From contig JACRBO010000694.1 in NCBI GenBank assembly GCA_016219235.1, forward strand, positions 1 to 10,280: 10,280 nt of DNA. The letters run 5' to 3'. Positions 7,342 through 10,280 of this stretch are shown here, piece by piece; position 1 is the stretch's first letter, and every line of letters begins with the position of its first letter. The position numbers and the translations under genes are program-made. Below the pieces are notes generated by a model. That model did not search any database, was not told where the DNA came from, and was given only the letters and a program-made list of their open reading frames with translations. The stretch is from Chloroflexota bacterium (GTDB lineage: Bacteria > Chloroflexota > Anaerolineae > Fen-1058).

Positions 7342-8670
7342 ATGATTCAAGCCGTTCGAAGTGCCTTTGCACTGCCTGACCTGCGGAAGAAGATCCTCTT
7401 CACGCTGTTGATTCTGGTGATCTACCGTGTCGCGTCGCACATCCCGGTGCCGGGTGTTGATCAGGCCGCGCTCGACAGCCTGTTCAACACGACTTCGGGT
7501 GTGGGCGCGCTGGCGAATGTCATCAATCTGTTGTCAGGCGGTGCGGTCTCTAACTTCTCAGTGCTGGCGATGGGCGTGTATCCGTACATCACCGCGCAGA
7601 TTATTCTGCAATTGCTGGTCGGCGTGATTCCGGCGTTAGAGCGGATGATGAAGGAAGAAGGCTCGGCCGGCCGCAAGAAGATCGAGACCTACACGTACAT
7701 TCTCACCGTCCCGATGGCGATGCTGTCGGGTATCGGCCAGGTGCGGCTGTTCAGCACCCAGGGCGAGATTATCAAGAACTTCGGCTTTGGGCCTGAGCAG
7801 ATTTTGCCGACGATGTCGGTCATCCTGACCATGACGGCCGGCACGTTCTTTGCCATCTGGCTCGGCGAAATGATTACCGAGCAAGGCATCGGACAGGGCT
7901 TGTCAATCATCATCTTTGGTGGTATCGTTGCGCGCTTGCCGCAAAACATCGCGCAATTGTTGGCCGACCCCACGAAGGCAGTCGGCTCGTTGCTTGCCTT
8001 CGTCATCATCGTCACGCTCATCGTGCTGGTGATCGTGGTGGTGCAAGAAGGTCAGCGCCGCATTCCGGTGCAGTACGGCAAGCGAGTGCGCGGGCGCAAG
8101 GTGTATGGCGGCGGATCAACGCATATTCCGCTAAAGGTGAACATGGCGGGCATGATTCCGCTGATCTTCGCGCAGTCGATTTTGACGCTGCCGGCCATCA
8201 TCTCGCAGATCTTCGCCGGTTCCACGGATCCGGGCGTGGCGAACTTCTTCACCCAGGTGGTGAATATTTTCAGCGGCGGCCGACACTCACTGTCGTTCAT
8301 TTACTGGATTCTGTACTTCCTGTTGGTGGTCGGCTTCACCTACTTCTACACCGACGTGATGGTGCAGCAGCAGAACCTGCCAGATACGTTGCAGAAGCAG
8401 GGCGGGTTCATCCCGGGTATTCGGCCAGGGCCACGCACCGAAGAGTATTTGAATGGCGTCACACGCCGCATTACGCTGGTAGGCGCGCTGTTCCTGGGCG
8501 GTATCGCGGTGATGCCGTTCCTGATCTCGATTACGGGCCTGATTGACAATGCCGTGAACTTCTCGATCTTGAGCACTGGCTTGCTCATTGTCGTGGGTGT
8601 GGTACTCGACACGATGCGCCAACTGGAGGCTCAGTTGACGATGCGGCACTACGAAGGGTTCATTAAGTAG
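7342..8670 (+). CDS. secY: Protein translocase subunit SecY
   Basis: SecY forms the channel of the Sec translocon in the cytoplasmic membrane and works with SecE, SecG and SecA or the ribosome. The 442-residue protein shows ten hydrophobic segments, roughly at 18-34, 73-92, 116-135, 155-176, 186-206, 214-234, 266-290, 316-337, 376-397 and 405-424, with the plug region between the first two. Family signatures include TEQGIGQGLSIIIFGGI (179-195), QRRIPVQYGKR (238-248), STHIPLKVNMAGMIPLIFA (259-277), and the cytosolic loop KQGGFIPGIRPG (352-363) whose Arg361 corresponds to the SecA-critical arginine. GGAG at 7331-7334 is the SD. The last Lys codon and stop (AAGTAG) already belong to the octamer repeat that fills the following spacer. 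Confidence 0.99.
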   Translation: MIQAVRSAFALPDLRKKILFTLLILVIYRVASHIPVPGVDQAALDSLFNTTSGVGALANVINLLSGGAVSNFSVLAMGVYPYITAQIILQLLVGVIPALERMMKEEGSAGRKKIETYTYILTVPMAMLSGIGQVRLFSTQGEIIKNFGFGPEQILPTMSVILTMTAGTFFAIWLGEMITEQGIGQGLSIIIFGGIVARLPQNIAQLLADPTKAVGSLLAFVIIVTLIVLVIVVVQEGQRRIPVQYGKRVRGRKVYGGGSTHIPLKVNMAGMIPLIFAQSILTLPAIISQIFAGSTDPGVANFFTQVVNIFSGGRHSLSFIYWILYFLLVVGFTYFYTDVMVQQQNLPDTLQKQGGFIPGIRPGPRTEEYLNGVTRRITLVGALFLGGIAVMPFLISITGLIDNAVNFSILSTGLLIVVGVVLDTMRQLEAQLTMRHYEGFIK

Positions 8671-8731
8671 ACAAGTAGATAAGTACACAAGGGAAAGTAG
8701 TAGCAGGCCCAATTACCAGTTGACCAATTGG
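8663..8731 (+). repeat. Degenerate octamer array in the secY-adk spacer
   Basis: From the last codons of secY the sequence advances in eight-base steps: TTAAGTAG (8663-8670), ACAAGTAG (8671-8678), ATAAGTAC (8679-8686), then a decayed unit (8687-8694) and a further AAGTAG. After AGCAGG the orientation flips: on the minus strand 8708-8729 reads as octamers such as TTGGTCAA (8722-8729) and CTGGTAAT (8714-8721). The 8-bp palindrome CCAATTGG is at 8724-8731. Base composition is AT-rich beside GC-rich coding DNA. The units resemble those in the rpsM-rpsK spacer, so both arrays probably share an origin. No gene and no promoter is seen here. Confidence 0.6.
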
Positions 8732-8748
8732 CTGTTGAACGCGGGGAA

Positions 8749-8753
8749 AAGGG
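8749..8753 (+). promoter_or_regulatory. Shine-Dalgarno for adk
   Basis: AAGGG seven bases before ATG 8761. It supports this start over the in-frame TTG at 8728, which lies inside the repeat-bearing spacer and would add residues not found in Adk. Confidence 0.6.
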
Positions 8754-8760
8754 CAGACAC

Positions 8761-9417
8761 ATGGCTAATTACTTTATCCTGTTTGGGCCGCCCGGCGTCG
8801 GCAAGGGCACACAGGCTGCGCGACTGAAAGAGCAACTTGGCCTGGCGCACGTCGCCACAGGAGATTTGTTCCGTGAGCATTTGAAGAAGCAAACGGAACT
8901 GGGCCAACTGGCCAAGAAGTACATGGATGAAGGCAAGCTCGTGCCGGACGATGTAACCATCGGCATGGTGCGCGAGCGGATGAAGGATGCCGACACCCAA
9001 CCAGGCATTTTGTTCGACGGCTTTCCGCGCACAGTTGCCCAGTCGGAAGCGCTGGAGAAATTGCTGGGCGAGCGCGGTGACAAGATTCGGCATGTCTTGT
9101 TCATCAACGCGCCGCAGGCTGTGTTGCTCGATCGGTTGGGTGAGCGCTGGACGTGCCGGAAGTGCGGCGAGATTTACAACGCCAAAACGAAGCCGCCGAA
9201 GATCGACAAAGTGTGTGATGCCTGCGGCGGTGAAGTTTACCAACGGGATGATGATAAGCCGGAAGTTCAGGCGCGTCGCATCAATGTCTATCTGGAACAG
9301 ACTTCACCGTTGATTGAGTATTACCAGGCGCGCCAGATGATCACGTTGATCGACGGCACACAACCGATGGAAGTAGTCTCGGCTGCCGTCATGGCGGCGA
9401 TTGAGAACGCGAAGTAA
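8761..9417 (+). CDS. adk: Adenylate kinase, long form with zinc-type lid
   Basis: Adk catalyses ATP + AMP = 2 ADP in the cytosol. From ATG 8761 the protein is 218 residues, normal for the long form. The P-loop GPPGVGKGTQ is at 9-18 (usual GPPGAGKGTQ), the AMP-binding TGDLFR at 33-38, and DGFPRT at 86-91. Arg125 and Arg129 correspond by position to the phosphate-binding E. coli Arg119 and Arg123. The lid (about 127-165) carries C132-R-K-C135 and C152-D-A-C155, the four-cysteine zinc site, and ends in the conserved RDDDKPEVQARR. The C terminus has PLIEYY. It follows secY after a 90-base repeat-bearing spacer. Neither map nor infA follows, unlike in many bacteria with secY-adk-map-infA. Confidence 0.98.
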   Translation: MANYFILFGPPGVGKGTQAARLKEQLGLAHVATGDLFREHLKKQTELGQLAKKYMDEGKLVPDDVTIGMVRERMKDADTQPGILFDGFPRTVAQSEALEKLLGERGDKIRHVLFINAPQAVLLDRLGERWTCRKCGEIYNAKTKPPKIDKVCDACGGEVYQRDDDKPEVQARRINVYLEQTSPLIEYYQARQMITLIDGTQPMEVVSAAVMAAIENAK

Positions 9418-9424
9418 TCAAGAC

Positions 9425-9457
9425 AACCTGACAGGTTTCGTAAACCCTGATGGGTTT
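9425..9457 (+). repeat. Two adjacent palindromes in the adk-rpmJ spacer
   Basis: AACCT (9425-9429) pairs with AGGTT (9433-9437) around GAC, and AAACCC (9442-9447) pairs with GGGTTT (9452-9457) around TGAT. The two look like diverged copies of one AACCTGAxxGGTTT unit. A competing stem, GGTTT (9434-9438) with AAACC (9442-9446), excludes both. CCTG (9427-9430) can also pair with CAGG (9460-9463), which is part of the rpmJ SD AGGAG (9461-9465). No T-run follows, so it is not a clear terminator. It may be a dispersed intergenic palindrome or a local translation switch. Confidence 0.6.
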
Positions 9458-9473
9458 CACAGGAGTTAGCACC

Positions 9474-9587
9474 ATGAAAGTTGGACCGTCTGTCCGGCGC
9501 ATCTGCCCGAAGTGCAAGATTGTTCGGCGCAAAGGCAAAGTGCGTGTGATCTGCGAAAACCCGAAGCATAAGCAAGTGCAAGGCTAG
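9474..9587 (+). CDS. rpmJ: 50S ribosomal protein L36, zinc-binding type
   Basis: L36 is the smallest bacterial ribosomal protein and a zinc knuckle that joins the 50S particle late in assembly. The 37-residue product reads from ATG 9474 and has C11-P-K-C14, C27 and H32, the complete zinc set of the C+ form, with [17 protein letters not shown](V)QG as family signature. AGGAG at 9461-9465 is eight bases before the ATG. It is the first ribosomal gene of the alpha-operon segment; infA, which commonly precedes it, is missing. rpsM follows after 12 bases. Confidence 0.98.
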   Translation: MKVGPSVRRICPKCKIVRRKGKVRVICENPKHKQVQG

Positions 9588-9599
9588 TGGAGGCATTTT

Positions 9600-9989
9600 A
9601 TGGCACGTATCGCAGGCGTTGACCTGCCCCGCGCCAAGCGGGTTGAAGTCGGCTTAACCTATATCTATGGCATCGGTCTGCCAACCAGCCAGGAAATTCT
9701 GGCCCAGGCGCGTATCAGCCCTGACACGCGCATCAAAGATTTGACCGAAGCCGAGACCAATTTGCTGCGCGAATTGATCGAAAAGCAGCACAAGGTCGAG
9801 GGTGATCTGCGCCGCGAGGTGTCGTTGAACATCAAGCGCCTCACCGAAATCGGCGCGTACCGCGGCCTGCGCCATCGCCGGAGTTTGCCGGTACACGGCC
9901 AACGCACTCGCACCAACGCACGCACCCGCCGGGGTCCCAAGAAGACCGTCCCGGGTCGTGGCCGACGGCGCGGCGCGAAGAAGAAGTAG
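9600..9989 (+). CDS. rpsM: 30S ribosomal protein S13
   Basis: S13 is in the small-subunit head, contacts P-site tRNA and bridges to L5. The 129-residue protein (usual 118-126) begins [26 protein letters not shown], has the helix-hairpin-helix region around residues 14-60, and the C-terminal signature [27 protein letters not shown] (Ser and His replace the common Gly and Arg in RRGLPVRGQ). The tail is Arg/Lys/Gly-rich and extends into the decoding region. GGAGG at 9589-9593 is six bases before the ATG. The stop is followed almost at once by the octamer array that separates it from rpsK. Confidence 0.98.
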   Translation: MARIAGVDLPRAKRVEVGLTYIYGIGLPTSQEILAQARISPDTRIKDLTEAETNLLRELIEKQHKVEGDLRREVSLNIKRLTEIGAYRGLRHRRSLPVHGQRTRTNARTRRGPKKTVPGRGRRRGAKKK

Positions 9990-9991
9990 CG

Positions 9992-10112
9992 TTAGTAACC
10001 TGGTAAATTAGTGACTTAGTAAATTGGTAACCTGGTAGATCAGTCAGCGATAAACCGATGGCTGATCTACCCACTACCAATCTCCTAATCTACTAATATA
10101 CTAATCTACCAG
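9992..10112 (+). repeat. Inverted array of degenerate octamers forming a long hairpin
   Basis: Seven plus-strand octamers run without gaps from 9992 to 10047, for example TTAGTAAC (9992-9999), TTAGTAAA (10016-10023) and CTGGTAGA (10032-10039). After the loop, minus-strand octamers run back from 10112 to about 10060, for example CTGGTAGA (complement of 10105-10112) and TTAGTAGA (complement of 10089-10096). Consensus is near YTRGTARA. The halves pair: inner stem 10034-10045 with 10060-10071 (11 Watson-Crick pairs and one G-U, 14-base loop), middle stem ATTGGTA 10023-10029 with 10075-10081, outer stem 10000-10021 with 10091-10112 (18 of 22). The AT-rich composition differs from the genes beside it. 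No T-run follows, so it is not a classical terminator. Confidence 0.8.
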
Positions 10113-10133
10113 TTTCCAAGCAACGGACAGTGT

Positions 10134-10142
10134 AAGGAGAGG
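10134..10142 (+). promoter_or_regulatory. Strong Shine-Dalgarno for rpsK
   Basis: AAGGAGAGG just upstream of ATG 10150, outside the hairpin array. Ribosome access to rpsK should therefore not be blocked by the array structure. Confidence 0.75.
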
Positions 10143-10149
10143 TAAAGTT

Positions 10150-10280
10150 ATGGGTCGCACTCAGCGAGTCAAGCGCACGACGAGTAAGAAGACCAAGCGC
10201 GTTGCCGCGCACGGGCATGTGCACATTCACTCGAGCTTCAACAACACGATCGTGACGATCACCGACACGAACGGCAATGC
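10150..10280 (+). CDS. rpsK: 30S ribosomal protein S11, 3'-truncated by window edge
   Basis: S11 sits on the small-subunit platform and contacts mRNA near the E site and 16S rRNA with S18 and S21. The visible 43 residues begin [19 protein letters not shown] and continue [20 protein letters not shown], the S11 signature (commonly [15 protein letters not shown]). A usual S11 has about 129 residues, so about two thirds lie outside. The start is fixed by the strong SD at 10134-10142. Its distance of 160 bases from rpsM is the longest gap in the window; the gap is filled by the octamer hairpin. Confidence 0.96.
   Translation, partial: MGRTQRVKRTTSKKTKRVAAHGHVHIHSSFNNTIVTITDTNGN

Noticed and set aside
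8719..8725. TTGACC as a -35 box for adk
   Set aside because: No TATAAT-like hexamer lies at the right distance, and the site is part of the repeat units.
9841..10080. 79-codon minus-strand frame that reads partly through the octamer array
   Set aside because: Its N-terminal half merely translates the repeat and the rest is antisense to rpsM. Such frames are a common source of false hypothetical proteins.
10094..10102. -10-like boxes TAATAT and TATACT in the array
   Set aside because: No -35-like hexamer lies 16-18 bases upstream, and the boxes are simply octamer units.
10000..10142. Rho-independent terminator between rpsM and rpsK
   Set aside because: The hairpin is long but has no T-run after either the inner or the outer stem, and the operon continues directly.

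Overview
The window is one co-directional (+ strand) stretch of the bacterial S10-spc-alpha ribosomal protein supercluster. It runs from the 3' part of rplB to the 5' part of rpsK. Every gene is a recognisable housekeeping gene: nineteen complete ribosomal protein, translocase or kinase genes plus rpmJ, and two partial genes at the edges. I see no tRNA, rRNA, CRISPR, transposase, integrase or defence gene, and no stretch over 300 bases without a gene.

Layout: (1) 2-3470, the S10-operon tail and its continuation: rplB(partial)-rpsS-rplV-rpsC-rplP-rpmC-rpsQ-rplN. (2) 3506-7303, the spc genes: rplX-rplE-rpsN(zinc type)-rpsH-rplF-rplR-rpsE-rpmD-rplO. These are packed tightly, with overlaps at rpsE/rpmD (17 nt) and rpmD/rplO (4 nt). 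(3) 7342-9417, secY then adk. (4) 9474-10280, the alpha-operon start: rpmJ-rpsM-rpsK(partial). The map and infA genes that often lie between adk and rpmJ are absent.

The organism is a GC-rich bacterium. Zinc-binding forms of S14, L24, L36 and adenylate kinase, the gene order, and the style of the intergenic repeats suggest Chloroflexota (Anaerolineae-like) as a working guess. That is inference from recollection; no taxonomic search was possible.

The genes work together: the ribosomal proteins build both subunits, SecY receives nascent membrane and secreted proteins, and Adk balances adenylate pools. Most genes have a good Shine-Dalgarno (SD) sequence, often inside the end of the preceding gene, which suggests translational coupling. 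No convincing promoter or rho-independent terminator was seen, so the promoter probably lies upstream of the window.

The unexpected content is in the spacers after secY. Spacers rpsM-rpsK and secY-adk carry degenerate octamer arrays (consensus near YTRGTARA) arranged as plus-oriented units followed by minus-oriented units. In rpsM-rpsK the two halves fold into a hairpin about 113 nt long. The adk-rpmJ spacer carries two adjacent small palindromes with competing folds next to the rpmJ SD. I found no new enzymatic system; these transcribed repeat structures are the best candidates for something undescribed.
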